From Balanoglossus misakiensis (Eukaryota > Hemichordata): a stretch of 64,000 nt of DNA. The DNA is taken from the NCBI GenBank assembly GCA_040954595.2, contig CM082585.2, positions 2,666,001 through 2,730,000 of the forward strand, in the 5' to 3' direction. The number at the start of each line of letters is the position of its first letter. Positions within the stretch are counted from its first letter, which is position 1. A model generated the notes under the pieces. That model did not search any database and was not told where the DNA came from. It was given only the letters and a program-made list of their open reading frames with translations. Of this stretch, positions 36,429 through 47,939 are shown piece after piece. The position numbers and the translations under genes are program-made.

Positions 36429-37242
36429 CTGTAAGTAATGAAGGAGAAGCATGGGAACAATGTCACCAAAATTGAAATGTAATATGAGGTTTCTTTAAAC
36501 AAACAAACAAACCTACAAATAAATAAACAAATATCAAAAGTATCAGCCATATTGCAAAAAACAAGCAAGAATGGCATACTGACTGATATGAAAGGATAAT
36601 CCACAGTCCTTCTACACACAAAATGAAAATTGCCCACTGTTAAAATGAATACAGATCAAAGAATGACGGTGAAGAATCTCAATTGATTCTAACAGCGAGG
36701 AAAACGCTTTGACTGGTCATATAGTTTTTAACATTGGATGTTTTAGACTCCATAGCTTAACTAAGGATGGAGGGGATCTGGAAGATTTAAAAAAAGATTG
36801 CCAGCAAAATTTCAGAGATGGCTTGAAAAAAAATAAAAATTTGTTAACTTTGGTGAAACACAAAAAAATCCATCAAAATTTACTTTCTGGAACATATTTA
36901 TTCATTCGGAACAAATGTGTCAAATACACTATGGTTCAACATCTTTGGCTAAATTGTAAAGATTGTTAAATTTAGAGTGCAATGTGTCCCACTGTCCTTC
37001 CTATGGCTGGATCCCAAGGGTATCATGGTTAGTAAAACTAAATCAGTATGGGTAATACTTTTTGGCCTTTCCCTCTTCTTGTTCAGGGTTAGCTTGTTTC
37101 TTCCCATTGAATTTGGATCATGCAAAGTAATTTTGGATGAAAATAAGAGTGTTGTAATTAGGTCTTTTTCAAAGGCATTTTTTTTATTATCCAATTGTGT
37201 GGCCATGTTATCCATAATAAAGTGATAAGTCAGTTCACGTAC

Positions 37243-37341
37243 CTCATCCTTCGCATTGACATCTGCACCATGGCTAATCAACACCCTGACAGCATCCAAT
37301 TTACCTTTGAAGGACGCTGCATGCAATGCTGTTGAATCATT
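37243..37341 (-). CDS. Ankyrin exon (copy 1, NDSTALHAAS type)
   Basis: 99 bp, phase 0: NDSTALHAASFKGKLDAV, then RVLISHGADVNAKDE. It is a canonical ankyrin repeat, diverged from the array repeats. The donor is GAG|GTACGTG. It is the most 5' ankyrin exon I can support in this copy; the duplicate is 48755-48853. Start codon and first exon were not found. Confidence 0.85.
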
Positions 37342-37601
37342 CTGGAATAAAGACGTTTAATGTTGGCATAAAAATGACATCACAAATCTGATACTTGCAA
37401 TGTGAGTCAACTGCTTGATCTTTTGATGAAGAAACTCTAGGAATTTCATCACAATGAGCTTCAGTCACTATTGTAATAATGGTTTTGATTACGATGGTGT
37501 GTTATTTCAGTAATAGACTGATATAGATTTGAATATGAAAGATCATAATAATGGTATTTTCTAAGGTTGAGTGACAATTCTCTATGACCAAAACACATGT
37601 A

Positions 37602-37779
37602 CAGTAAAACCCGTCTAATCCGAACACCAAAGGGACAGAAGAAATTGTTCAGTTTACAGATGTTTCCGGTTTGTAAAGGTTCTTTTAACACGTGGTTCTA
37701 TGTCAAGGGGACAGGAAAATGTGTTCATTATAGACAGTTTTCCAGATATGGCATGTTCCATTTCGACAGGTTTTTACTG
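37602..37779. mobile_element. pogo/Tigger-like MITE, copy 1
   Basis: It starts CAGTAAAACCCGTCTAATCC and ends TTTCGACAGGTTTTTACTG, imperfect inverted ends of the pogo/Tigger kind. A TA lies at the left edge; no matching TA was seen on the right. The second copy (49050 on) is split by a 1.5-kb insertion. Confidence 0.55.
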
Positions 37780-38039
37780 CATGTGGTTGAACCACTGAAC
37801 CAAACTGTAGACTGATACCATGTTCACACTAGGTAAAACTGGAACTGTTGATGAAAAAGTCCGCGCTGAATTGAGATTATTTATATTTGTGGGCTACTGT
37901 AGGTCTGTTTTTGCACAATCTAAATGTGGTGTTGTGTGCAGTTTCATTGTATTGCAAAGTTGTGGCGTAATAATTGTATCATGTTTGTTAATATGTTGAA
38001 CTCTAAATAGATGTAACTTGAGTCACGAACGGTTGCGAC

Positions 38040-38846
38040 ATGCAAGTACTGAAATGTCGCCATCTCAGAAAAGAACTGCATCGCCACTTCTTGTATTGGT
38101 TCTCTCTTGCGTGTCTAATAAAACCTTCGTCGCGAGAACGTTACATTATCCACATTACCGGCAGACAAAATAAGTGTAAACGTCCTCCAAAAATAAATGG
38201 GAAACCCGTTTTACTAAGAGGTGTATCCGATCTGCACCATCGATTTATTGCAGTTTGAATGAATGATGTTACCAGAAATTGCAATATTCAGCGTGGCAGT
38301 TTCTTGTCAGATATGGACCTAACAGACTTCAATGAATCACTAATACAAGCCGAAGTAAACATGGCGCCCTTTTGTGACCCAACGCTTCTTTGAATACCAC
38401 TTATCCTAAACCAGTTATATCTTGTGGGTTTTACATTACAGGTGAACCAGTGTCGAATACACCTGGGTATACAGACCATGTTAGCTCTGATGTTACTGAC
38501 ACCAGTTATTCAAAAATGTCAACAGATGTCACAGAAGATACTGGCGCTGATGCTAAATCTGAAACTAGAATGACTGAAACAGAATCCTCGTTAGAGTTAA
38601 CCGTAATGCAGTTATACGAAACGACTTATAACGAAGTTCTGACAGACATCCCTGATTACAAGGGCACTGAGAGCGTGTCTGGTTTCATCTTGAAGGAAAA
38701 CCCTACTATAACGACTACAACTGTAGTGCATGGGGGATTTTGGCGCTATATAAACTTTGTTGATTGATTGATTGATTGATGGGACTGAACCAGACGTTGA
38801 GGGAGCCCACACTGATTCTGTCTCCACATCAACAGATACAATCGAC
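38040..38846 (+). pseudogene. Type I membrane protein gene, copy 1 (truncated)
   Basis: Exon 1 38040-38220 (MQVLKCRHLRKELHRHF, hydrophobic FLYWFSLACLI, donor AGAG|GTGTAT, phase 1) and exon 2 from 38452 (GEPVSNTPGYTDHV, Thr/Ser/Asp/Glu-rich ectodomain-like). After VVHG a retroposon tail of about 49 bp (38735-38783) breaks the frame, and at 38846 the segmental duplication junction removes the rest, including the transmembrane exon present in copy 2. Exon 2 keeps the open frame through LKENPTITTTT that copy 2 has lost by deletion. Confidence 0.5.
38735..38783 (+). mobile_element. Very short retroposon insertion, (TTGA)n tail
   Basis: An insertion relative to copy 2: TTTTGGCGCTATATAAAC followed by TTGATTGATTGATTGATTGA, with ATGGG on both sides as a possible 5-bp duplication. 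It lies inside exon 2 of the membrane-protein gene. Confidence 0.75.
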
Positions 38847-38847
38847 A
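38846..38847. other. Segmental duplication junction
   Basis: Sequence to the left (…ACAATCGAC) matches the sequence ending at 51770 in copy 2. Sequence to the right (AAGCTTTGTGTTCC) starts abruptly inside an ankyrin exon. This is the join between tandem copies. Confidence 0.85.
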
Positions 38848-39947
38848 AGCTTTGTGTTCCAATAACAATCTGACAAGGGCTTCACCACCATCCCTCCTTG
38901 CTGCATCATGCAAAGGAGTGTCTCCATTCTGTAAGTAATGAAGGAGGAGCATGAGAATAATGTCACAAAAATTGAAATATAATGTGAAATTTACTTAAAC
39001 AAACAAACAAACAAATAAATGAATAAATATATCCGCATTGACAGAATAAACCTGCAGAAGTCAGGTTGGTATTTACCTTGTTTTGTATGTTAGCATCAGC
39101 TTTGTGTTCCAATAACAATCTGACAGGTCCTTCATCACGAAACCTTGCTGCATAATGCAAAGGGGTGTCTCCATCCTATAAGTAATGAAGGAGGAGCATG
39201 AGAATAATGTTACAAAAATTGAAATCTAATGTGAAATTTCCTTAAACAAACAAACAAACAAACAAATAAATGAATAAATATATCCGCATTGATAGAATAA
39301 ACCTGCAGAGGTCAGGTTGGTATTTACCTTGTTTTGTATGTTAGCATCAGCTTTTTGTTCCAATAACAATCTGACAAGGGCTTCACCATCATCCCTCCTT
39401 GCTGCATCATGCAAAGGAGTGTCTCCATCCTGTAAGTAATGAAGGAGGAGCATGAGAATAATGTCACAAAAATTGAAATATAATGTGAAATTTCCTTAAA
39501 CGAACAAACAAACAAACAAATAAATGAATAAATATATCCGCATTGATAGAATAAACCTGCAGAAGTCAGGTTGGTATTTACTTTGTTTTGTATGTTAGCA
39601 TCAGCTTTGTGTTCCAATAACAATCTGACAAGGCCTTCACCACCATCCCGCCTTGCTGCATCATGCAAAGGGGTGTCTCCTGTCTGTAAGTAATAAAGGA
39701 GGAGCATGAGAATAATGTCACAAAATTGAAATGTAATGTGAAATTTCCTTAACCAAACACACAAACAAATAGACAAACACACAATAAAATGAATAAATAT
39801 ATCCGCATTGATAGAATTAACCTGCAGAAGTCAAGTTGGTATTACCTCGTTTTGTATTGTCACATCAGCTTTGTGTTCCAATAACAATCTGACAAGGCCT
39901 TCACCACCATCCCTCCTTGCCGCATAATGCAAAGGGGTGTCTCCTGT
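38847..39947 (-). CDS. Second ankyrin exon array (five exons, first truncated)
   Basis: Exons 38847-38928 (truncated at the junction, lacking the last codons and the splice donor), 39077-39175, 39328-39429, 39582-39683 and 39846-39947. The four full exons correspond one to one to 28043, 28298, 28560 and 28829 of the first array (offsets about 11.02-11.03 kb). All are phase 0. Because the most 3' exon has no donor, a transcript of this copy would run out of frame into the junction, so copy 2 cannot connect normally to the Roc exons. Confidence 0.8.
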
Positions 39948-40420
39948 CTGTAAGTAATGAAGGAGGAGCATGAGAATAATGTCACAAAATTGAAATGTAA
40001 TGTGAAATTTTCTTAAACAAACAAACGAACAAACTAACAAACAAACAAACAAATAGACAAAGACACAAACAAATGAAAAAATATATCCGCATTGATAGAA
40101 TTAACCTGCAGAAGTCATGTTGGTATTTACCTTGTTTGATATGGTCACATCAGCTTTGTGTTCCAATAACAATCTGACAAGGCCTTCACCATCAGGCCCT
40201 CCATAGACATTATGTGTAGAGCATCCAAACCCCAAGTAAAGCACGTGTTAAACACATAGTGTGACATCCAGCCTACTAAGTACAGCCGAAAATGCTTTAT
40301 AGTGGAGCATAGTTCTGTATAGTTTTACGTCTGATTCTTTAAAGCGTGACATCCAATATACACATTTTCGCCACTAGGGGCGCCCCGCGTCCGCCATTGC
40401 CGTTTGGAAAGTTGTCGCAG

Positions 40421-40426
40421 GTAAGC
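40421..40426 (+). promoter_or_regulatory. Splice donor inside left TIR
   Basis: GTCGCAG|GTAAGCG is a near-consensus donor reading inward. The identical site occurs, inverted, in the right TIR (about 44490-44500), so both arms could contribute a first exon to inward transcripts. Confidence 0.5.
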
Positions 40427-40998
40427 GATTTTCTTCTCTTTATACCTAGTCAGAAACCTTTTTGCATTTAAGACTATGATCAACGAACAACTATTATAAC
40501 AAAGCGCCACCGTGTAAAGTTTCGATACACTAGTCGCGGTAGTTTTTTCAGAGATCTTCGCCAAAATTTGATTTACCGTGTGCATGCGGTATACTTTCCT
40601 ATACTGTACACAGTAAACACTGGAACGCAGTCGTACCTCGTATTACGATTTTCTTCTCTTTATACCTAGTCGGAAACCTTTTCGCATTTAAGACTATGAT
40701 CAACGAACAACTATTATAACAAAGCGCCACCGTGTAAAGTTTCGATACACTAGTTGCGGTAGTTTTTTCAGAGATCTTCGCCAAAATTTGATTTACAGTG
40801 TGCATGTGGTATACTTTCCTATACTGTACACAGTAAGTAAACACTGGAACGCAGTCGTACCTCGTATTACATTTCCGTTTGTACACTCGCACGGTGCATT
40901 TCTAAATCACTTCGACAAAATTTGGAAACCGTGTGAATTCCTACATGCATTGGCCGGTGTCCATAAGTGCTCGGCGTGATCCGTTATGTGGATTTGAT

Positions 40999-41119
40999 CA
41001 CAGGTGCTCGTGGACGTGTGCTGTCACAGGGGAGAGCGAATGGGAGCGAAGGAAATCGCTCCTAGCAGATCCCCCCATTCGCTCTCCCCTGTGACAGCAC
41101 AAGTCCACGAGCACCTGTG
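40999..41119. repeat. Hairpin module inside transposon, copy 1
   Basis: Arms of about 45 bp: CACAGGTGCTCGTGGACGTG...GCGAATGGG and its inverse, with a loop of about 30 bases. The same hairpin is at 55824-55944 in copy 2. Confidence 0.85.
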
Positions 41120-41284
41120 GATTTAGTAGTGAGGCAACAGTGTGTTCCTTGACGTCCTGTTATTTACAAATTACACAACGTCGAAGAACGTAAATTTGGT
41201 ACACAGTTACCCATTCCACATCACGCCTGTGATGAGTACCATATGATAGTAAGTGATGCTTTATGTTTTTTCTTTCTTTTCCAG

Positions 41285-41560
41285 GCAAGCCATTCTGAGG
41301 ATAGTGGCAGAGCAGCCAATCCCTGAACTTTGCAAAAAGTCTGCAATGTGTGCCAAAAGACATTTAAGACTTGTACTGGACTATTCAAACATTTCAGAGT
41401 ACATACAAATACCTTCCTATACTGGTGTTCTTTTTGTGGTAAAGGTTTTCATGAGAGGGTGAGGCTTGATGAACATAAATCTTCACATACAAAGAGAGGT
41501 TTTGTGCGCCGCAAGTTTGTGGATTTTCTGCTAATCTTATCTTGGTATGAAATGGCATGA
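41285..41560 (+). CDS. Two-finger C2H2 zinc-finger protein, transposon cargo, copy 1
   Basis: An acceptor (TTTTCCAG) ends at 41284. The frame beginning at 41330 codes CNVCQKTFKTCTGLFKHF-RVH and CSFCGKGFHERVRLDEH-KSSH, two fingers with C-x2-C-x12-H-x3-H spacing, then a basic tail ending at 41560. Here the first codon is TTG; in the other element it is ATG with an upstream in-frame TGA, so ATG is the likely ancestral start and this copy has lost it. Downstream, in another frame, FTCNKYRKTFGVKS...HLLVHSND is a decayed third finger. AATAAA lies at 41930. Role unknown; DNA binding is inferred. Confidence 0.65.
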
Positions 41561-42235
41561 AGCTAAACACTAAGATGAAATTCACCTATGTCATATTTGT
41601 GGGGGGGGAAAATGTCCTTCGAAGTTGGGCATGCAACAGCATCACAGATCATTCCATATTGCCAAATTTACATGCAATAAATATCGAAAGACCTTTGGTG
41701 TTAAGAGTGTGTACAAGACTAAGTCTCACCTGCTTGTCCACTCTAATGATAGCTCTCATTTGTACATGCAAGTACAAGTACATTTAAGATGCTCAGTTCT
41801 GTATCGGCTGCCTTGTGTTACCATGACAAAGTATTGATGGGTCTTTCATCTTTATAGGGATATTGTAAACTGGCTTTTGTAGGCTTCAGCCTAATAGCTC
41901 TGACTTGAGATTCATTCAGCATAGTAATCAATAAACACCATTTTGGACTTGTTTTTATTCATATTTTTATTGCATAAGGATGTTTATAATCATGACACAG
42001 TAGTCATTAAAGTTTTGTGTTTATCAAAATCTGCTTTGTTCTTCTTTCATGATTGTTATGTGTTTATTATAAAGCTGCTTTCGGAAGCATAAGAAAAGTG
42101 TTTTGCCAATGGTAATGTGAAATTACATAAAAGCCCAAGAATCAGCCACTTTTGGTGATTTTTTTCAGTATTTGTGTTTATTTTGTGTGTCAATTACAAA
42201 TTCTCATTTGGTTCCTGATAGCATGTTCAAATTAA

Positions 42236-42546
42236 GCAATGAAACACCCCCAGGCATGGTATACCACGAGATTTTGACCAGTTCATGACATATACGCACG
42301 AGCAATAGGGAGTGTGTATATGGAGTTGAACTGGTCAAAATCGAGTGGTATACCATGGCTGGGGGTGTTTTATTGCTATTATATTATGCCAGTATATTGA
42401 AACTTTGCATAAAACATTTTAAAAAGGCATTTTCTTTGACTATGATATATGACTGTGGTATATGGCTAATATATCACGGTCACGTGTCGTGTCTCGACCA
42501 ATCAAATAGCGTGATTTACACCATCAATATACTGGTATAATATAAT
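42236..42546. mobile_element. B+A foldback/MITE pair, copy inside transposon 1
   Basis: Palindrome B at 42236-42376 and module A at 42378-42546 (ATTATATTATGCCAG to ACTGGTATAATATAAT). It is the inverted counterpart of 23673-23983. Confidence 0.85.
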
Positions 42547-43563
42547 ACCCAATATTGAACTTTGCAATTTAATGTCTATACATGGAAACTGCAGTTATTG
42601 CTGACATTCTTGTCAACAATAACAATGCAGTATACAAGTTTACAAGCTGAATACTGTTTGAATAAACATGCTTTTGAGGGGAGAACAAGAATTTTCAATT
42701 GATACAAAAACAGTGAAAAGGGTCATGAAAAGTGGCTGTTACTGGGCTTTAAAGAGACAGTTTACTTGACAAAACACCATGATGGGTGTGAACTGACTGT
42801 GTGGTCCCAGTATTCAATGACCTAAGATATATTCAGTCAAACATTGTTTATTATATACAGTCTGCACAAATGGTAAACCAATGTTCAGAAATGTTCTTTC
42901 TACTTGGGTGTGATATGCTGGCTTATAAGCATGTAAGTGCCAACTTGACTCTTCCCACAGGAATACACTAAAAGTTGCTAAAAAAACCTACTTGTCATTT
43001 TCTTAAAATTTTGCACACACATTAACCAGAACAATTACATTCACTGTTCAAATAAAACTACATGGTCAGCACACTTAATTTGGAGATAAACTGGATGTTT
43101 TCAAAGATAGAAAAACCACTGGTTAAAAGAATTCTGACTATTTTTCTTATCAGAACTGAGAAATAAAAATCTTGTTCATCAGATGTTTTGGTCAGGCTTC
43201 AGAAACAATGAGAGATTGTAATTTTTTCCCAAAAGGGTGAATTGTGTGCAGCAAAACAAACATTTCCAAACAACAAATGGTGTCTACAAGCTATAGATAA
43301 TACAACTATCCAAACGCCCATCTAGCAAAACCAATTCTCTCTCAAAGAAAAAAATTCCAATGAACTATTAATTTTTTTTCCTGGCCTTGTCAGTTAAATT
43401 CACTGCCTCATATTTCAATAACTTGCACACTGACCTCTGAATTTTATTACAAATTTTGATAATACTAAAGTATTACAGAGAAGTTAAACATTTGCAAGTG
43501 AAAGATGACAATTCTTTCAATTTTCCAAATCCATACATCTTTAAGTTTATGTTGCATTACTGT

Positions 43564-43677
43564 TCATCCTGTATACTGCCAGTGTTCGTTCATTAACTTT
43601 GATGTAGCATGCTGGTCTGACAAACCAATGGGTTTGTGTTTGGCAGTCCTCCTATTTTCAATGTCAAACAGATGATC
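43564..43677 (-). CDS. Convergent terminal exon in transposon, copy 1
   Basis: An acceptor (TCTATTTTAG) precedes an open phase-0 exon of 38 codons: DHLFDIENRRTAKHKP, then IGLSDQHATSKLMNEHW and a stop. Both element copies keep the frame, differing by exactly one AGG codon, which suggests coding constraint or recent copying. The upstream exon is not identified; the right TIR donor is a candidate. The domain is not recognised. Confidence 0.45.
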   Translation of the reverse strand, partial: DHLFDIENRRTAKHKPIGLSDQHATSKLMNEHWQYTG

Positions 43678-44769
43678 CTAAAATAGAAACAATTGAGAGA
43701 AAGATCAACAGCCAGTGACAGCAAACTATGCATAAAAAGGCTTTAAGGTATATTTTTGTAATTTTGCATTTGTGGAGAAAGGCTGAAAACCTTTGCTTTT
43801 TTCTTCCTTTCGTCCTCTGTTGTCTAAAAGTATTTAATATACAAATGTACATCTTGTCTGTACTCTGTAATGCTACATAATTGATGTGCAAAGGGAAATC
43901 ATGTGGGCGGCTTGTGATGTGAGACATTCAGTGAACTGCATTTTCCTGTGCATCGTACACCGGCCAATGCATGTAGGAATTCACACGGTTTCCAAATTTT
44001 GTCGAAGTGATTTAGAAATGCACCGTGCGAGTGTACAAACGGAAATGTAATACGAGGTACGACTGCGTTCCAGTGTTTACTTACTGTGTACAGTATAGGA
44101 AAGTATACCACATGCACACTGTAAATCAAATTTTGGCGAAGATCTCTGAAAAAACTACCGCAACTAGTGTATCGAAACTTTACACGGTGGCGCTTTGTTA
44201 TAATAGTTGTTCGTTGATCATAGTCTTAAATGCGAAAAGGTTTCCGACTAGGTATAAAGAGAAGAAAATCGTAATACGAGGTACGACTGCGTTCCAGTGT
44301 TTACTGTGTACAGTATAGGAAAGTATACCGCATGCACACGGTAAATCAAATTTTGGCGAAAATCTCTGAAAAAACTACCGCGACCAGTGTATCGAAACTT
44401 TACACGGTGGCGCTTTGTTATAATAGTTGTTCGTTGATCATAGTCTTAAATGCGAAAAGGTTTCTGACTAGGTATAAAGAGAAGAAAATCGCTTACCTGC
44501 GACAACTTTCCAAACGGCAATGGCGGACGCGGGGCGCCCCTAGTGGCGAAAATGTGTATATTGGATGTCACGCTTTAAAGAATCAGACGTAAAACTATAC
44601 AGAACTATGCTCCACTATAAAGCATTTTCGGCTGTACTTAGTAGGCTGGATGTCACACTATGTGTTTAATACGTGCTTTACTTGGGGTTTGGATGCTCTA
44701 CACATAATGTCTATGGAGGGCCTGACCATGACACCCTCTTACTGCATAATGCAAAGGGGTGTCTCCATT

Positions 44770-47568
44770 CTGTAAGTAATGAAGGAGGAGCATGATGAGA
44801 ATGTCAAGAAAAATGAAATGTAACATGAGGTTATTTTGTTAAAATGAACGATCGAACAAACACACAAAGGACAAATAATCGCAAACTCCATTGTGGATAA
44901 TATTAACCAACAGTAAATGGCATTTGAACAGAAACAGTATCGACTCTACACACAAGATGTGTAATTCAGTTTTATACATGCATTTTAACAAGCTAAAAGA
45001 ATTCTGACAAAATATCTGCCAGTTGATACAGAAAGAAAAGTTACTATAAATAATTCACAAACAAACTCAAATTTGACAACTTGCAAAACAGATAACATTA
45101 CGGATAACCAATACACCTATTTTAAACTTAACTTTATTTATGATTTTCTATCAAAAAACTGACAGTGATGTGATGTTAGTGAACATTTCCTGAATGGGAC
45201 CAATTTATTTTTGCAACCTGCACAATATAGAAGAAGATTTAGCAAACAACTACAGTGACATTTAGTAGAATTGTCAGAAGAATTTTGAAAAATCACATCT
45301 CATCTCCAATATGATGACAAATTTGAGATATGTGGAGATTTATGTGGAAACAGATCAAACATCTGAGCTAACCAAACTATGTTTATTTCCTGTAGGAGGG
45401 CATCAGACTGTTCTCAGCACAAAGTAGCCAAGCTGTGCAGACTGAACGATGTCGATCAAAGGGGAAATAACAGAGAAATTGTATGTGACAAGGGATAAAT
45501 CAATCATCATTAAAATAAATTTCTACTGAGTGGTCCAACAATATCAAGTAGAGTTGTGCAATGGTGTCACTAGTTATTTGTAGAAATAGTGTTTAAATAA
45601 AAAAAACTTGAATTTCACCGAAAAAAAAATCCATCTGAAGAAAGTTAACACTGATTCCCTTTCTCCATCGCACTGCATCAAAAAGTCTAATAACCAAAGA
45701 AAGACTTCAGTGGACACTGTGGCCAATGGGAATGTGTGGCAAACAAAATTAAATGCAATGAATGCAGTCATTCTTTTCATGAAATATATAGAACAAACAA
45801 CATTATCAAAACTCTTCATAAGAGATACCATTGAAAGCCACAGTAGCACTAACTTTAAAGGACATTTGTGTAACCATTCCAGCCGTGCCCCACACTAAAA
45901 CAGAACAGATTGGACCAGTCACACTTCCCTTAATCCTATTGTTCCCAATGTTTATCTCATCAATATATCTATTGCATGCTTTTAGCACCTTCTCTCAGGT
46001 TCTGGAACCTGGTTGGTTAAAACTGGCTGTTCTGGCCATCTTGATCACCCCTTTGAAATGATTGGGTAAGTGACAGACAGTGATGAGAAGCTGAGGAGTG
46101 GAGCCGCACAGACCTCATGTTTTATAAGCTTGAGCTATTTCCAAGAGAAAGAGCAATCCAAATGCTGCCGCTGTGTTGCTCAGAATGATGAAAAAAATCA
46201 TCCGACTGAACAATTTAATGTTAAAATGTATTATATTTTATAAAGTTTATAAAAGGTAAATTGGGTTGGCACTGTGCTATTCGGCCTGAAGTACAAGCTA
46301 AAACTGGCCGACTCCTCTCGGCACCGTCAACAAGCACCCCTGCCCCCAGCAAGTCCCCAACTTGACATGTGTGATGTGACCATGGCTGCGCATCCGTCCT
46401 TCGGTCCTAAAAGTTGCCAAACGAACCCCAGTTTAAAACGGCCCCAATCAGAGCCGCAATGAAAACAAGTTCTTCTGGTAAAGTCTTACTCAAAATGTTG
46501 CTATGACTATAATTCTGACACAAAACTGAGCATGAGTGTGGACTGATTGCATAAAAATATTTTGAAAGTACTTCATGTAAAAAAGGGAGGAGGCTCCACA
46601 AACCAGACTATTTTTGTTTATGTACATGATGTACTTGTGCGAGGGTTGTCAACTTGATAGCCATTGTCAAGATTTACAATCGTTATAAGAGTGTACGTAT
46701 ACAAGAAAAGTAAACTCCTGAATATTAAAGGGACAAAGTCTCTCTCTCTCTCGCTTCCCTTTTTCCATTAATTATGTTTGATACAAGACACTGTTTATGT
46801 TATTCTACATGTGTATGTAGTGAATCAACGTTCGACCACACACAAATATGCAAAGGAGAATTTATTAATAAGCCATACCCACCAAAATCTTATCAGATCT
46901 AGAACAATGCTACATACAAAATTTCATATCATTGGATTCAATTTCTCTCAAGATATGAGTGGAACAAAATCTGTCTACAGAAGGACAGACAGAAATCGCT
47001 GTGCCAATAATGAGATTATTATTTAAACCACAAAAGATTGATGATAAACAATGCAATAAACAACAACATCCTTATGTTCAACAAGACAGTTTTTGGCAGA
47101 TGCTGGAGACAATCCCCCTTTCTCATAACTCCAAATTGCTCACAGTGGAGATCAAATGTCTCAGATATAGGAGAGACAATCACATCACCATAATGAATCA
47201 ATACTTGCCTGTGTCTGGACAACACCTGGCCGAGAGGAAGTAGTTTTGATTCAAAGGACAATGATAAATTATATGGCACCTCCTTATGATGAATTGTATT
47301 AGGTACCAGACAGGAGTTGGCAGATGCTGGAGGCCGACAGACAAACACCCTATCTGATACTTTCTGTGATAGGATTGGCATGGACTGTCATCAGTCTGTC
47401 TGTACAACACCTGACCAATGGAGGGAGTAGTTTTGATTCAAAGGGCAATGGACAAATATATACATTGTATCCCAGACACAATTTACTAAGAAAACTACAG
47501 AGGAAATGGCACTATTGAGAAAGCTCATACTTTTAGAATTTACCTGCAGAAGTCAGGTTGGTATTTAC
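44770..47568. other. Long intron of ankyrin gene, duplication copy 2
   Basis: Near-identical to 29212-32020, including the partial foldback MITE at about 46725-46850. It shows a few small differences, such as a 10-base-scale deletion near 46902 (AGATCTAGAACAATGC) where copy 1 reads AGAACTTATCATAACAATGC. Confidence 0.7.
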
Positions 47569-47670
47569 CTTGTTTTGTATGGTTACATCAGCTTTGTGTT
47601 CCAATAACAATCTGACACGGCCTTCACCAACATCCCTCCTTGCTGCAGAGTGCAAAGGGGTGTCTCCCCA
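47569..47670 (-). CDS. Ankyrin exon (copy 2, WGDTPLH type)
   Basis: 102 bp, phase 0, duplicate of 32021-32122 with no visible lesion. Confidence 0.85.
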
Positions 47671-47840
47671 CTGTAAGTAATGAAGGAGGAGCATGAGAAC
47701 AATGTCACAAAAATTAAACGTAATGTGTAATTTTCCTTAAACAAAAAAACAAACAAACAAACAAACAGACAAACAAAAAATAAATGAATAAATCATTCCA
47801 TACTGATAGATTAACCTGCAGAAGTCAAGTTGGTATTTAC

Positions 47841-47939
47841 CTGGGTTTGTATGGTAACATCAGCTTTGTGTTCCAATAACAATCTGACACAGCCTTCACC
47901 ACCAAACCCTGCTGCATCATTCAAAGGGGTGACTCCATC
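47841..47939 (-). CDS. Ankyrin exon (copy 2) with undisturbed acceptor
   Basis: 99 bp, phase 0, duplicate of 32304-32402. Its acceptor flank (CATTACTTACAG on the minus strand) is the pre-insertion state of the LINE target in copy 1. Confidence 0.85.

Larger units (their letters stand above)
40193..44724 (+). mobile_element. Long-TIR DNA transposon with cargo, copy 1
   Basis: 4532 bp, flanked by ACCAT (40188-40192, 44725-44729). The ends are CAGGCCCTCCATAGACATT and its inverse. The terminal inverted repeats are each about 768 bp (40193-40960, 43957-44724), almost identical, and each holds two direct subrepeats of about 220 bp. The interior carries a C2H2 zinc-finger ORF (+), a convergent coding-like exon (-), a 45-bp-arm hairpin and the A+B MITE pair. 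No transposase is visible, so it is non-autonomous here. CAG ends with a 5-bp duplication recall the hAT5 group, but this is only suggestive. The second copy, inverted, is at 52218-56530. Confidence 0.9.
40131..44769 (-). pseudogene. Ankyrin exon split by a transposon
   Basis: The left part is 40131-40192 (62 bp) and the right part 44730-44769 (40 bp). Without the element and one copy of the 5-bp ACCAT duplication they sum to exactly 102 bp, the standard exon length, and they align with exon 29110-29211. Confidence 0.9.

Noticed and set aside
36709-36969. 86-residue plus-strand ORF conserved at 48220-48480
   Set aside because: Conservation is explained by the segmental duplication; there is no domain, no splice context, and it lies in an ankyrin-gene intron.
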